The position numbers and the translations under genes were made by a program. A stretch of 64,000 nucleotides of DNA from Paludibacter jiangxiensis. GTDB lineage: Bacteria; Bacteroidota; Bacteroidia; Bacteroidales; Paludibacteraceae. Numbering within the stretch: position 1 is the stretch's first letter; every line of letters begins with the position of its first letter. The stretch is taken from NCBI GenBank assembly GCA_945897785.1, contig CAMDGD010000001.1:42033-106032 (forward strand). The letters are read 5' to 3'. The notes under the pieces were generated by a model. That model was not told the DNA's origin. It ran no database searches and worked only from the letters and a program-made list of their open reading frames with translations. This document shows, one piece after another, positions 54,631-63,998 of this stretch.

Positions 54631-55871
54631 AAATTGGAATACTGACATATCATGCTGTATCAAACTTTGGAGCTCAATTGCAAGCTTTATCTACAGTTTC
54701 TTATCTAAGTAAAAATGGATATGTGCCTATTATAATTAATTGGTATCCCGAAGATTTGGAAAAACTATACGAAAATATTGCGCATGAAGAGCAACTTAAA
54801 ACGCATGCAGATTTTGTAAAAAACTATCTCCCTGTAACAAAATTATGCAGGACTGAAAGTGAGGTTATATCTACAATTATTGAAGAAAACATTGAAGCTT
54901 TAATTGTTGGAAGCGATGCGGTTCTAAACTACCAAACATTCTTCTCTACATTTAGTATAGGGATGAAAGGAATCAAAATTAAAAAACGATTTAGCAACAC
55001 TTCATACCCTAACCCATTCTGGGGTAATTTTGTCGAAAAATTAAGTAAAAATATTCCACGTATTATGATGTCCGTTTCGGCACAGGATGTAACCTATCAG
55101 CAGATAACGGGTAAAGTTAAAAAAGAGATGGAACAAAGTCTTCTTCGATTTGATTACATATCAGTCAGAGATTCTTGGACACAAAACATGGTAAAATATC
55201 TTACGAAAGGCTTCATTATACCCGAGATAACCCCTGACCCTGTATTTGCCTTCAGTCATAATGCCAACGAACTTATTTTAACAAAAAAAGACATTCTAAA
55301 AAAATTTAATTTACCCGAAAATTATATTCTACTTAGCTTTTACAAGGGATTGCCAGGTGTTTCTACAGAATGGCTTAATAAATTCGAAGCTCTTGCCAAA
55401 AAAGCCGAATATGCGTCTGTTGCTTTGTGTTTTCCTGGAGGAATAGGGTTTAATCATCATTTAAAATATAAAATTGACACACCACTATCTCCTCTTGATT
55501 GGTATGCTTTGATTAAGTATTCACAAGGATATATCGGACACAAAATGCACCCCATTGTTATCTCAATACACAATGGCACTCCTTTTTACAGTTTCGATAA
55601 TTACGGCATAGTTAAATACAAATATTTTGTAAATAGTAAATCCAGCAAGATATTTCATATCTTGAAAGAATCGGACTTACTTAAAAACAGGTGTATCGCA
55701 ACAGGAAGATTAAGCTATAAGGAACCTTCTCCAGAAATAGTTCTAAATAGTATATTGCATTTTGAGAAAAACAAGTGTATAAAATTCTCAGAAAAATACT
55801 TATCAAAATACTTGGTTATGATGAAAGCTATTGAAGATACTTTGAATAATAACACCAATATCTGTATTTAA
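54627..55871 (+). CDS. Polysaccharide pyruvyl transferase family protein, first copy
   Basis: A 414-residue protein of the CsaB/WcaK-like pyruvyltransferase family, which adds ketal-linked pyruvate to sugars. Family blocks: ILTYHAVSNFGAQLQALST at the N-terminus (TYHxxxNFGAxLQ), IVGSDAVLN (about 93-101), YISVRDSWTQ, ITPDPVFAF and the His motif YIGHKMHPIVISIHNGTPFY. It is 4 bp overlapped with the polymerase gene. The acceptor is unknown. It is distinct from the second copy at 58217-59356. Confidence 0.87.
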   Translation: MKIGILTYHAVSNFGAQLQALSTVSYLSKNGYVPIIINWYPEDLEKLYENIAHEEQLKTHADFVKNYLPVTKLCRTESEVISTIIEENIEALIVGSDAVLNYQTFFSTFSIGMKGIKIKKRFSNTSYPNPFWGNFVEKLSKNIPRIMMSVSAQDVTYQQITGKVKKEMEQSLLRFDYISVRDSWTQNMVKYLTKGFIIPEITPDPVFAFSHNANELILTKKDILKKFNLPENYILLSFYKGLPGVSTEWLNKFEALAKKAEYASVALCFPGGIGFNHHLKYKIDTPLSPLDWYALIKYSQGYIGHKMHPIVISIHNGTPFYSFDNYGIVKYKYFVNSKSSKIFHILKESDLLKNRCIATGRLSYKEPSPEIVLNSILHFEKNKCIKFSEKYLSKYLVMMKAIEDTLNNNTNICI

Positions 55872-55882
55872 AACAAAGTACC

Positions 55883-56995
55883 ATGAAAAGAAGGATAAGC
55901 TGGATTACTTCTGATAGTTTTATCGATGTGGATTTGCCAATAATTCGAAATTTGTGTCAAGATTATGATATTACCTGGTTTGTAGTAGAATCTTATTCCA
56001 ACACTTTAAATTATAAGGAACTTATTAAAAAAGGAATAAGTGATTTACATGTAAATGTAGAATATCTAAAATTAAAAAACAGAACTAGAAATCTTATAAT
56101 AATTTTAGAATTCCTATCTCTATTTTTAAAACTTAAGAAACAAAAATCTGATTTATATTACTTTGATTTCTATGGATTTCCATATTTCTTCATTTTTTTC
56201 TCCCGCTTTTTTACAAGAAAAAAATCAATTATTGCAGTTCATAACGTATCAACACCTAAAGGTGCCGTAAACTATAAAATAGCAAAAAGGTATACACATT
56301 TAATTTTAGATACCTTTCAAAACATTCATGTTTTTTCTGAATCGCAACTAAATGTTTTAAAAAGCAAGTACCCTAATAAAAATATCTTATTTACACCACT
56401 TGCATTAAAGGACTTTGGAAAATCTGAATTAAAACCTCAAGATAAAATCACATTTCTTTACTTCGGGTTCATCAGAAGATATAAACGAGTGGATGTCTTG
56501 ATTGAAGCAGCCCAAAAGGCTTTTGATGAAACTCAGATTCCATTTTTAGTTAAAATAGCTGGGGATTGTAAAGATTGGGGGAAATATCAAAAATTAATCA
56601 AATATAATTTTTTATTTGATTTACAGATTGAAAGTATCCCTAACGAAAAAATTCCTAATTTATTTTCAAGCTCTCATTACTACATCCTTCCCTATCAAGA
56701 CATTGCACAAAGTGGTGCACTAACAGTTGGTTTAAATTACAATATACCACCAATTGCTTCAGATCTACCAGCATTTAGAGAATTTATTAATGACGGAGAA
56801 ACTGGCTTTATTATGGAAACAGCTGATATAGAATCACTTAAAAAGATATTGGTTTACATATTAAAAAATCATGACAAAATTTATCCTGATTTAAAGAAAA
56901 ACTTAAGCAATTTTGTGACAAAAAATTTATCACTCTACAAAATTGTTTCATCATATAAAAACTATATAAACAGTATTCTAGATGAAAAATATTGA
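55883..56995 (+). CDS. GT4-type glycosyltransferase, first
   Basis: A 370-residue GT-B enzyme. The N-terminal half has hydrophobic segments (YFFIFFSRFF) and HNVSTPKGAVNYKIAKRYTH; the C-terminal half has the family fingerprint FGFIRRYKRVDVLIEAAQK and SHYYILPYQDIAQSGALTVG then DGETGFIMETADIESLKKIL. It transfers a sugar from a nucleotide donor in repeat-unit assembly; donor not predictable. Its 3' end overlaps the FrhB-like gene by 14 bp. Confidence 0.84.
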   Translation: MKRRISWITSDSFIDVDLPIIRNLCQDYDITWFVVESYSNTLNYKELIKKGISDLHVNVEYLKLKNRTRNLIIILEFLSLFLKLKKQKSDLYYFDFYGFPYFFIFFSRFFTRKKSIIAVHNVSTPKGAVNYKIAKRYTHLILDTFQNIHVFSESQLNVLKSKYPNKNILFTPLALKDFGKSELKPQDKITFLYFGFIRRYKRVDVLIEAAQKAFDETQIPFLVKIAGDCKDWGKYQKLIKYNFLFDLQIESIPNEKIPNLFSSSHYYILPYQDIAQSGALTVGLNYNIPPIASDLPAFREFINDGETGFIMETADIESLKKILVYILKNHDKIYPDLKKNLSNFVTKNLSLYKIVSSYKNYINSILDEKY

Positions 56996-58211
56996 ATCGG
57001 TTGTAAAATCCAATTTATGCCTTGGTTGTGGATTTTGCACATTCAGAGGTAACTACAAAATGGAATACAATCATTCCAAAGGATTGTATTTACCAAAAAA
57101 AACTGGAGATAGCAATCATTTGGATTGGGAGATTTGTCCGGCAAAAGGTTACACAATAAAGCAAACATCTGCACAACTATATACGCAAAATGCACAGTAT
57201 TCAATTGATTTGGGTTATATTAACAAGCAATATGTTGTTTCTTCAAAATCTGAAAGAATATTGCAAAACGCTTCATCAGGGGGCATAATGACACAAATTG
57301 CCCTATTTTTATTAAAGGAAAAAATCGTCGATTATGTGGTTGTTACAAAATTTATCTATTCCGAAAATGGTATAAAAACAAAGACATTTTTTACAAATGA
57401 TATTAATGAAATCTTTGAAGCTCAAGGATCAAAGTATTGTCCGGTTAACATGGATTATTTTATCAGTGAAATAGGAAAATACAAATTTCACAAGTTTGCC
57501 TTTTTTGGCACTCCTTGTCAAATAGCAGCTATTAGGGAAATACAGAGAAATGACCCCCACATTGCAAAAAATTTGCTCTTTACCGTCGGGAATTTTTGTG
57601 GAGGGGTTAAAAATTATAACAACATTAAAAAACTTGCTCAAAGGAACAAACTTGATTATGAAAACATCAAATATTTCAGATTCAGAGGAGGAGGACAACC
57701 TGGAAGTTTATTGATGGTAGATAAACATGGTAATTCTTCCCAGACAAATTATCCATTATATGTAGGATATACCGGTTATTCAAAACTACTTAGATGCCAT
57801 TTGTGTGTTGATGCAACTGCTGAACTTGCTGATATATCTTGTGGTGATGCATGGCTTGATTCCTATATGGAAGACTTTAGACCTTGGTCCGTTATAATTT
57901 CCAGAAATAAAAAAGCTACAGAGATTATTAATATGCTGGAATCGCAACAAAAAATAATTATAAGAGAAATAAGCAAAGAAGAAATTTCCAAATCACAAAA
58001 TCAGAATCTAAAGTCAAAAAAATACAGGTATCTTTCGCGTAATAATTTATATCGATTTTTGGGGTATAAATTACCTGATTTTGACGGAGGATATCACAAT
58101 ATCGACTTTCCATTGAAAAAGGAAATTAAAATTTATTTAATCCATAAATTAAAAGAACTACTTGAAAAAATTGGTCTTTATGGATTTGTTAGAAACATAA
58201 TAAAAAAATAA
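56982..58211 (+). CDS. Coenzyme F420 hydrogenase/dehydrogenase beta-subunit-like iron-sulfur flavoprotein
   Basis: A 409-residue FrhB/FdhB-like protein. The N-terminus has CLGCGFCTFRG (residues 12-22), an iron-sulfur motif; ASSGGIMTQIALFLLKE (about 96-112) and FFGTPCQIAAIREIQRN (about 174-190) are characteristic of the family; further Cys residues in NFCGGVKN and RCHLCVDATAELADISCGDA complete a second cluster site. Bacteroidota lack F420, so the cofactor is likely FAD or FMN. The enzyme may reduce or oxidise a sugar or pyruvate group; partner is unknown. It sits between the two pyruvyltransferases. Confidence 0.85.
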   Translation: MKNIESVVKSNLCLGCGFCTFRGNYKMEYNHSKGLYLPKKTGDSNHLDWEICPAKGYTIKQTSAQLYTQNAQYSIDLGYINKQYVVSSKSERILQNASSGGIMTQIALFLLKEKIVDYVVVTKFIYSENGIKTKTFFTNDINEIFEAQGSKYCPVNMDYFISEIGKYKFHKFAFFGTPCQIAAIREIQRNDPHIAKNLLFTVGNFCGGVKNYNNIKKLAQRNKLDYENIKYFRFRGGGQPGSLLMVDKHGNSSQTNYPLYVGYTGYSKLLRCHLCVDATAELADISCGDAWLDSYMEDFRPWSVIISRNKKATEIINMLESQQKIIIREISKEEISKSQNQNLKSKKYRYLSRNNLYRFLGYKLPDFDGGYHNIDFPLKKEIKIYLIHKLKELLEKIGLYGFVRNIIKK

Positions 58212-58216
58212 ATAAA

Positions 58217-59356
58217 ATGCGAATAGGCATATTAACATATTTTGGAGACTTAAATTCGGGTACCAATATGCAAGCATACTCCCTTCAAGAAATCTTAAGA
58301 AAAACATATAATAAAGATTCAATCGTAGAGATAATTAATTACCATGCTTGGAACCGATTGTTAGACTGGCACCCATATTTAACATCCGCATCTCCGACAA
58401 GTTTGATAAACGATCTGAAAAGATTAAAAAAATACTATCATTTCATTAATACAAAACTAATTCTCACCCCAAAACGAATTGTTTCAAAAAAACCTGATAA
58501 AGTAATAAAATTTATCAAAGAACAAAATTATGATGCTATTTATGTAGGTAGCGACACCCTGTTGGAGTTAGACAGATATCATGAAAATGAGGTTTCGGCA
58601 TTCTGGTTACCTCCGGAGATTAAAATAAAAAAATTTTTGATTGCAGCTTCTTCAAAAAATCTTGAGTATTATAAATTATCTGATTTTCAAAAGAAATATT
58701 TAGCCGATTCAATTAGCGATTTTAGTTTATTGGGTGTACGTGATGATGCTACTGCTCGTTTAATTAAAGAGTTTACAAATGAAAAGATTCAAATTGTACC
58801 TGATCCCACTTTCTCTTACAATATTGACTACACATATGTAGAAAAATATTTAAAAACAAAAAAGATTAATCTTAACAAACCTACAATATGTTTACATTTA
58901 ACAAAAGAGACTCCATATTCCGAAGAGCTTGCAACCAAACTTAAAAGCAAAGGTTATCAGATAGCTTCTCTAAGACCAGCCTACTGGGCTGATATCTTGT
59001 TAAACGACTTATCTCCTCTTGAATTGGTAGGCATTTTTAAGTATTTCACAGCAGTTGTAACGCATCGTTTTCACGACTCAATTTTTTGTTTCAAAAACAA
59101 GACCCCTGTTATTAATATTCCGGGTTCATTTTCATTTGCGAATAGCCATGGCGAATCAAAATATAGTTCGTTATTCAAGCAATTTAATGTTTATGAAACA
59201 AACTTAATTAAAACCGAAAAAGAAAACAACACCGAAAACATATTACAATTAATCGATAAAACAATTATTGATTTTCCTAAAGAAACAATAGCGCTAAAAT
59301 TGGTAGATCTAGATGCATCTATCCATAAGTATGTAGAGAAAACCAAAAACATTTAA
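58217..59356 (+). CDS. Polysaccharide pyruvyl transferase family protein, second copy
   Basis: A 379-residue member of the same family as 54627-55871, but of a different subfamily. It starts MRIGILTYFGDLNSGTNMQA, has YVGSDTLLEL, LLGVRDDATARLIKEF, IVPDPTFSYN and the His motif VVTHRFHDSIFCFKNKTPVI. The HRFHD block is typical of active-site His in this family. The two copies suggest two pyruvylation steps or one degenerate role. It follows the FrhB-like gene by 5 bp. Confidence 0.87.
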   Translation: MRIGILTYFGDLNSGTNMQAYSLQEILRKTYNKDSIVEIINYHAWNRLLDWHPYLTSASPTSLINDLKRLKKYYHFINTKLILTPKRIVSKKPDKVIKFIKEQNYDAIYVGSDTLLELDRYHENEVSAFWLPPEIKIKKFLIAASSKNLEYYKLSDFQKKYLADSISDFSLLGVRDDATARLIKEFTNEKIQIVPDPTFSYNIDYTYVEKYLKTKKINLNKPTICLHLTKETPYSEELATKLKSKGYQIASLRPAYWADILLNDLSPLELVGIFKYFTAVVTHRFHDSIFCFKNKTPVINIPGSFSFANSHGESKYSSLFKQFNVYETNLIKTEKENNTENILQLIDKTIIDFPKETIALKLVDLDASIHKYVEKTKNI

Positions 59357-59362
59357 GGCTAC

Positions 59363-60430
59363 ATGAAAATACTCATAACAGCACCCAATTTAAATCCAGA
59401 TAAAAACGTAAGTGGCATATCCTCTGTTGTGAGTAATATTCTTGAAAACAACAAAAAACAAGAATATTACCACTATTTATTAGGAAGCCCAGACAAACGA
59501 TTAAATAAGATTCTTTGGTTTTGGCAACTATGTAAACAAATCTTCGGATTTCCCTTTTTTATTTATCGGAATAAAATTGAACTTGTTCATCAGAATATAC
59601 CTTTCAACCCCAATGGGGTTGCCCGTGAATTCATTATCAATAGCTTTTGTAGAATTTTAAGAATTCCCGTTGTACTACATATACATGGTGGCATTTTTCT
59701 TATGAATGGTATACATAATCCAATATTTAGAAAGCTATCGAAAACCATTCTGAATTACAGTAAAAAAGTTATAGTTTTAAGTCAAATAGAAAAACAAGCT
59801 TTAGAAAAACACCTTCATTATAAAAGGGCGCAAGTGTTATGTAATAGTATTAATATTTCAACATATACAGCTAAAAAGAATAAAGAACCCGGTGAAATTA
59901 AAACCATACTATTTTTAGGTCGGATTCATGAAAGTAAAGGAGTGGATGATATAATAGATTCATTTAATCTATTAAGTAAACAAGTGAATTTTAAGTTTAT
60001 ATTATGTGGAGATGGTCCTCTAAGAGAACATTTTGTTAATGAGTGTACGGTTCTTTTAGCTGAAAACTTTGAATACAAAGGGGTAGTTTCTGGAAAAGAG
60101 AAATTACGCATTATACAAATTTCCGATATATTTTTGCTTCCATCACGATATGGAGAAGGAATGCCAATGGCTTTACTTGAAACAATGGCTGCCGGATTAG
60201 TTCCCGTTGTAACAAATGATGCCTCAATGAAATATGTAGTTAATCCGTATGTTAACGGATTAAGAGTAGAAAAAAATAACCCCAAAGAACTTACAAATAA
60301 GTTAAAAGAACTTCTAGAAAATGAGCATTTATACCAATCGCTTTCAGAGAATGCAATTGATACTATAAAAAACAATTATAATATAATAGAATATGTGACT
60401 GATTTAAATAATATTTACAAAAGTGTTTGA
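59363..60430 (+). CDS. GT4-type glycosyltransferase, second
   Basis: A 355-residue GT-B glycosyltransferase. Features are the N-terminal acceptor half with SGISSVVSNILENNKKQ and VVLHIHGGIFLMN, and the C-terminal donor half FLGRIHESKGVDDIIDSFNL, FILCGDGPLREHFVNEC, and LPSRYGEGMPMALLETMAAG with the E-x7-E motif of GT4. It starts 6 bp after the pyruvyltransferase. It is likely one of the repeat-unit sugar transferases. Confidence 0.9.
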   Translation: MKILITAPNLNPDKNVSGISSVVSNILENNKKQEYYHYLLGSPDKRLNKILWFWQLCKQIFGFPFFIYRNKIELVHQNIPFNPNGVAREFIINSFCRILRIPVVLHIHGGIFLMNGIHNPIFRKLSKTILNYSKKVIVLSQIEKQALEKHLHYKRAQVLCNSINISTYTAKKNKEPGEIKTILFLGRIHESKGVDDIIDSFNLLSKQVNFKFILCGDGPLREHFVNECTVLLAENFEYKGVVSGKEKLRIIQISDIFLLPSRYGEGMPMALLETMAAGLVPVVTNDASMKYVVNPYVNGLRVEKNNPKELTNKLKELLENEHLYQSLSENAIDTIKNNYNIIEYVTDLNNIYKSV

Positions 60431-60481
60431 CATGAAAAAGCTTCCAAAAAAAAGAAACACATATTGAAGTATTATTTTTTT

Positions 60482-60513
60482 ACAATCTTTTCTCTTGATT
60501 GATTAAAGATTGT
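60482..60513. repeat. Inverted repeat ahead of the WecG-like gene
   Basis: ACAATCTTT (60482-60490) and AAAGATTGT (60505-60513) can pair over 9 bp with a 14-nt loop in the 136-bp spacer before the WecG-like gene. It may be part of an RNA structure; there is no T tract. Confidence 0.45.
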
Positions 60514-60566
60514 TGAACTTTAATGAAGGGCTAAATAAGCAACTTTTAAAAAATAAAAAACCAATT

Positions 60567-61277
60567 ATGATGAATTTTACATCATTTGATATTTTTAGCA
60601 AAGAGTTAAGACTAGATTCTAATAAAAAACTTTTAATAAATACGATTAATGCCCATTCGTATAATATTGCAAAAAAAGATGTATATTTTCAAAAAGCATT
60701 GTTTGCCTCCCACATATTACTTCCAGATGGTATCAGTATTGTTTGGGCTGTGAAATTATTTAAAGGGGAAACGATTAACCGCATTTCAGGATATGATCTT
60801 TTCGAATATGAAATGAATCGATTAAATAAAATTTCAGGAAAATGCTTTTTTTTAGGTAGCAATAATGAAACCTTAGAGAAAATTGAAAAAAGAGTAAAAA
60901 TTGAGTTCCCAAAAATACATACGGCAACTTTCTCACCTCCTTATAAAAAGGAGTTTTCAGATGAAGAAAACAAATTGATTATCAACACAGTAAATGCATT
61001 TCAGCCCGATGTTCTCTTTATCGGCATGACAGCCCCAAAACAAGAAAAGTGGGCATTTACACATTTTGATAATTTAAATGCGAAACACATTTGTTCTATT
61101 GGAGCTGTATTTGATTTTTATGCAGGGAACATAAAAAGAGCTCCAATTTCATTTCAGAAAATGGGATTAGAATGGTTCTATCGACTTATTAAAGAACCAC
61201 GCAGAATGTGGAAGCGTTATTTAATTGGGAATATAAAATTCATATACTACATTCTAAAAGAAAAATACAGTATGTAA
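60567..61277 (+). CDS. WecG/TagA/CpsF-family glycosyltransferase (GT26)
   Basis: Adds a ManNAc-type sugar to a lipid-linked intermediate in other systems. I choose the ATG at 60567 (MMNFTSFDIFSKELRL), 236 residues; a TTG at 60510 would add 19 Lys-rich residues lacking family similarity. Family blocks: HILLPDGISIVWAVKL, GKCFFLGSNNETLEKIEKRV, VLFIGMTAPKQEKW, IGAVFDFYAGNIKRAP and RLIKEPRRMWKRYL. Length and C-terminus are normal. Usually such enzymes make the second sugar of the repeat, so the first glycosyl-phosphate transferase should lie elsewhere. Confidence 0.9.
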   Translation: MMNFTSFDIFSKELRLDSNKKLLINTINAHSYNIAKKDVYFQKALFASHILLPDGISIVWAVKLFKGETINRISGYDLFEYEMNRLNKISGKCFFLGSNNETLEKIEKRVKIEFPKIHTATFSPPYKKEFSDEENKLIINTVNAFQPDVLFIGMTAPKQEKWAFTHFDNLNAKHICSIGAVFDFYAGNIKRAPISFQKMGLEWFYRLIKEPRRMWKRYLIGNIKFIYYILKEKYSM

Positions 61278-61342
61278 TATATGTATTTAGTAAAAGCATT
61301 CAACATCTCAAGAAAAAGGCTAAAAAGCATATATTTAATATT

Positions 61343-61360
61343 AAAAAGCTCCGCTTTTTT
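61343..61360 (+). terminator. Weak terminator-like hairpin before gmd
   Basis: AAAAAGC-TCC-GCTTTTT, a 7-bp stem with a 3-nt loop and a T tract, 65 bp past the WecG stop. Only two GC pairs, so it may be partial. Confidence 0.45.
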
Positions 61361-61373
61361 AATCAAAATTTGT

Positions 61374-61381
61374 TAATTTTG
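61374..61381 (+). promoter_or_regulatory. -7 box candidate for gmd
   Basis: TAATTTTG fits TAnnTTTG and lies 26 bp before the gmd ATG. A good TTTG at -33 is not seen. Confidence 0.4.
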
Positions 61382-61407
61382 CAACTTCTAATAAAATAAA
61401 TTACACA

Positions 61408-62559
61408 ATGAGCAAAACCGCCCTAATCACAGGCATCACCGGACAAGACGGAGCCTATCTAGCCGAATATTTATTAAAAAAAGGTTATATAGTTCATGGA
61501 ATTAAACGCCGGTCATCCCTTTTCAATACTGATCGCATTGACCATTTGTATCAAGACCCACATGTAGAAAACCGCAATCTTTTTCTTCACTACGGTGATT
61601 TAACAGATAGCATGAATCTTACTCGGATTATTGGTGAGGTTCAACCCGATGAGTTGTATAACTTAGCAGCCATGAGTCATGTACAAGTAAGTTTCGACAC
61701 GCCAGAATATACGGCAAATGCTGATGGCATAGGTACTTTAAGAATTCTAGAAGCGGTTCGTTTATTGAATTTAACGAAAAAAACAAGAATATATCAGGCC
61801 TCAACATCCGAGCTTTATGGCCTGGTGCAAGAAGTTCCTCAAAAGGAATCAACTCCTTTTTACCCTCGCAGTCCGTATGCTGTCGCAAAAATGTATGCCT
61901 ATTGGATAACTGTAAATTACAGAGAAGCATATGGGATGCATGCCTCAAATGGCATTTTATTTAATCATGAATCACCTTTACGCGGTGAAACTTTTGTAAC
62001 ACGTAAAGTAACACGGGCCGTTTCAAAAATTGCCTTGGGTTTGCAAAAACAAGTTTTCATGGGGAACCTATCTTCAAAACGCGACTGGGGTCATGCCAAG
62101 GATTATATCAAAGCCATGTATTTGATTCTGCAACAAGACAAGCCGGATGATTATGTTATCGCTACAGGCGTAACTACAACCATCCGTGATTTTATTAGTA
62201 TGGCCTTTGCAGAAGCTGGTATTGGTATTGAATTTAAAGGGAAAGATGCCGATGAAAAAGCGTTTATCTCAAGCATCGATGAAGCTGTTTTTAAAACAAA
62301 AGTGGGAGAACAATATTTAGGAGGTATTAAAGCTCGAGTTGGGCAACAAGTTGTTGGTGTCGATCCAAAATATTTCCGTCCAACAGAGGTGGATTTATTA
62401 ATTGGAGATGCAACCAAATCGCGTACAGTTTTAGGCTGGAAGCCTGAATATGACCTAGCAGCACTAGTGAAAGATATGATGCAAAGCGACTTAAAACTCA
62501 TGCAAAAAGATTCGTATTTAAAAGATGGAGGATACTCTATTCTTAATTATTTTGAATGA
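61408..62559 (+). CDS. gmd: GDP-mannose 4,6-dehydratase
   Basis: Converts GDP-mannose to GDP-4-keto-6-deoxymannose, the branch point to GDP-fucose or GDP-rhamnose. The 383-residue short-chain dehydrogenase-type protein has the NADP-binding [20 protein letters not shown], catalytic Ser/Thr in QASTSELYG and the YxxxK in [13 protein letters not shown] (about residues 155-167), and [20 protein letters not shown]. It looks richer in G and C than the preceding glycosyltransferases and starts after a hairpin and a promoter-like box, so it may be a separate unit. The next gene is an IS element. Confidence 0.96.
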   Translation: MSKTALITGITGQDGAYLAEYLLKKGYIVHGIKRRSSLFNTDRIDHLYQDPHVENRNLFLHYGDLTDSMNLTRIIGEVQPDELYNLAAMSHVQVSFDTPEYTANADGIGTLRILEAVRLLNLTKKTRIYQASTSELYGLVQEVPQKESTPFYPRSPYAVAKMYAYWITVNYREAYGMHASNGILFNHESPLRGETFVTRKVTRAVSKIALGLQKQVFMGNLSSKRDWGHAKDYIKAMYLILQQDKPDDYVIATGVTTTIRDFISMAFAEAGIGIEFKGKDADEKAFISSIDEAVFKTKVGEQYLGGIKARVGQQVVGVDPKYFRPTEVDLLIGDATKSRTVLGWKPEYDLAALVKDMMQSDLKLMQKDSYLKDGGYSILNYFE

Positions 62560-62635
62560 AAAAAGTCAAAAGGTCGAAAAGTCGAAGGTCAGAAACGGAC
62601 TTACTCTATTTAATTTTCAACTAAGATTATAATGG
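62560..62635. repeat. Short AGTC/GGTCGAA-rich low-complexity stretch downstream of gmd
   Basis: Directly after the gmd stop the sequence has related units AAAAAGTC, AAAAGGTCGA, AAAAGTCGA and AGGTCAGA, followed by unremarkable AT-rich DNA up to the IS end. No gene is seen. Confidence 0.4.
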
Positions 62636-62649
62636 CAATAGTTCGTTAT
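62636..62649. repeat. IS terminal inverted repeat, left
   Basis: CAATAGTTCGTTAT; matches the complement of 63985-63998 without mismatch. Confidence 0.9.
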
Positions 62650-62663
62650 AAATTTAAAAATAT

Positions 62664-63881
62664 CTAGGCGGCATTAGTGCCGTAAAATAATAGTTCTTTG
62701 ACATTCTGGTTATTTTTGAGTATGTTTGGTTTAATAGCAAACATTGAAATAAATCTATTAAGCAGTAAAGCATTGTGATTGATGGTTTTAATATCAGACA
62801 TTGAAAATGATTTTCTTTCTTCTTTAGGTATTGAAAACCAATGTGCGACCTTTGCCACATTAACTGCCGTAAGTGACATATTGAAATGAAAGTTCAATTT
62901 ATTTACCTCTCTTGCCTGAGAGCTTGTAAGTGAAGTAAATTGCTTAGCATCCCGATAAAGAAACTCAATCTGAAAACGAGTTTGATAAATATCCAATATC
63001 TCCATTGCCTCTAATGAGTTTTTAGTAGAGAAATATATTTTGGAGGACTTTATATTGCCATTATCAAGATAATGCACAAGCACTATTTTTACCACTCGTT
63101 TAAGTGCAACAGCTTTGACTATAGCAGTATAAACTTTAATATCTTTGTTCTCTTGTTGTACAAGGCTAAAATGGTTCATGTCTAGGTTTTCAAAATCAAC
63201 AGCGCCTTCATATTCCTTGGGTCTTCCGCGCTTGCCTGTCATTACTTTTGGGATAATATATTGTAATCGAACATCATCACGAAATCGAGAAACAACATGC
63301 AGCCCAACTTCGCATAGTTTAGTAACAAATGGTTCTTTAGAAAAATAGGCATCACAAACAACTGTGTCTGAGGTTTTCAAAAGCTTATCTGCTCTATCTG
63401 TTAATACTTTGGCGTAAAAATCTATTAAGGTAGTTTGGCTCTCAGGAATAGTTTGTACAGCTTCCAAATGAATAGCAGTGTGGTTATCTAAATCGATGGC
63501 GGCAATTCCGCTGATTTCTAAACCCCATTTGACACAAGCGGCGCATCCTGACCAATACCGCCCAAGACCAGGAGTGTGTTTCCCCGATTTTGGAATATAA
63601 CTCGGATCAAAAGCAATGACTTTTCTCTCACCGCAATATTGTTTTACCAAAGCTGCATTGAACTCTAGAAATTGAAAAGATTGTTCAAACTGTTGTCGAT
63701 AACGCTGTTCACAGTAACTGCCATATCTGCCTAACTGAGAGAAGTTAATGCGACCATAAATACTCAAAAAAAGCCAAAGAACGTCTTTGATAAAATCTTT
63801 ACGCCATGTATTTAATGGCTTTAATGTTAAAAAACATTGCTCGCAGAGCAAATTATAGGTTAAATGAGTCTTGAAAATCAT
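62664..63881 (-). CDS. IS4-family DDE transposase
   Basis: A 405-residue transposase. The catalytic aspartates are in VIAFDPSYIPKSGKHTPG (about residues 88-105) and TVVCDAYFSKEPF (about 168-180); the catalytic Glu is in the YREK signature Y-x2-R-x3-E-x6-K (YQTRFQIEFLYRDAK, about 309-323). The frame is intact from ATG to stop, which is 28 bp from the left IS end. Product acts on the IS's own inverted repeats. The exact subgroup is not known to me. Confidence 0.9.
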   Translation of the reverse strand: MIFKTHLTYNLLCEQCFLTLKPLNTWRKDFIKDVLWLFLSIYGRINFSQLGRYGSYCEQRYRQQFEQSFQFLEFNAALVKQYCGERKVIAFDPSYIPKSGKHTPGLGRYWSGCAACVKWGLEISGIAAIDLDNHTAIHLEAVQTIPESQTTLIDFYAKVLTDRADKLLKTSDTVVCDAYFSKEPFVTKLCEVGLHVVSRFRDDVRLQYIIPKVMTGKRGRPKEYEGAVDFENLDMNHFSLVQQENKDIKVYTAIVKAVALKRVVKIVLVHYLDNGNIKSSKIYFSTKNSLEAMEILDIYQTRFQIEFLYRDAKQFTSLTSSQAREVNKLNFHFNMSLTAVNVAKVAHWFSIPKEERKSFSMSDIKTINHNALLLNRFISMFAIKPNILKNNQNVKELLFYGTNAA

Positions 63882-63984
63882 ATCTGTATAGAGGGTAGTG
63901 TTTCTATAAAGATACTGATTTTCAATGACTTATGAAAATAAAAGCTAAACTATTTTGCTGATTATCAGCATTTTAAACAAAAGA

Positions 63985-63998
63985 ATAACGAACTATTG
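63985..63998. repeat. IS terminal inverted repeat, right
   Basis: ATAACGAACTATTG, the complement of the left repeat, 2 bp from the window end and 103 bp upstream of the transposase start. Confidence 0.9.

Larger units (their letters stand above)
62636..63998 (-). mobile_element. Complete IS4-family insertion sequence, about 1.36 kb
   Basis: Perfect 14-bp terminal inverted repeats, CAATAGTTCGTTAT at 62636-62649 and its complement at 63985-63998, enclose one intact transposase gene. Total length is 1363 bp, normal for IS4. The flank to the left ends ...TATAATGG and only TA of the right flank is inside the window, which agrees with a target duplication TAATGG or TATAATGG but does not prove it. 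Both ends and the coding frame are intact, so the element may be active. Confidence 0.88.

Noticed and set aside
61208..61399. A 63-codon frame at the end of the WecG-like gene
   Set aside because: Most of it lies inside the WecG-like gene in another frame, followed by AT-rich spacer that holds a hairpin and promoter box.
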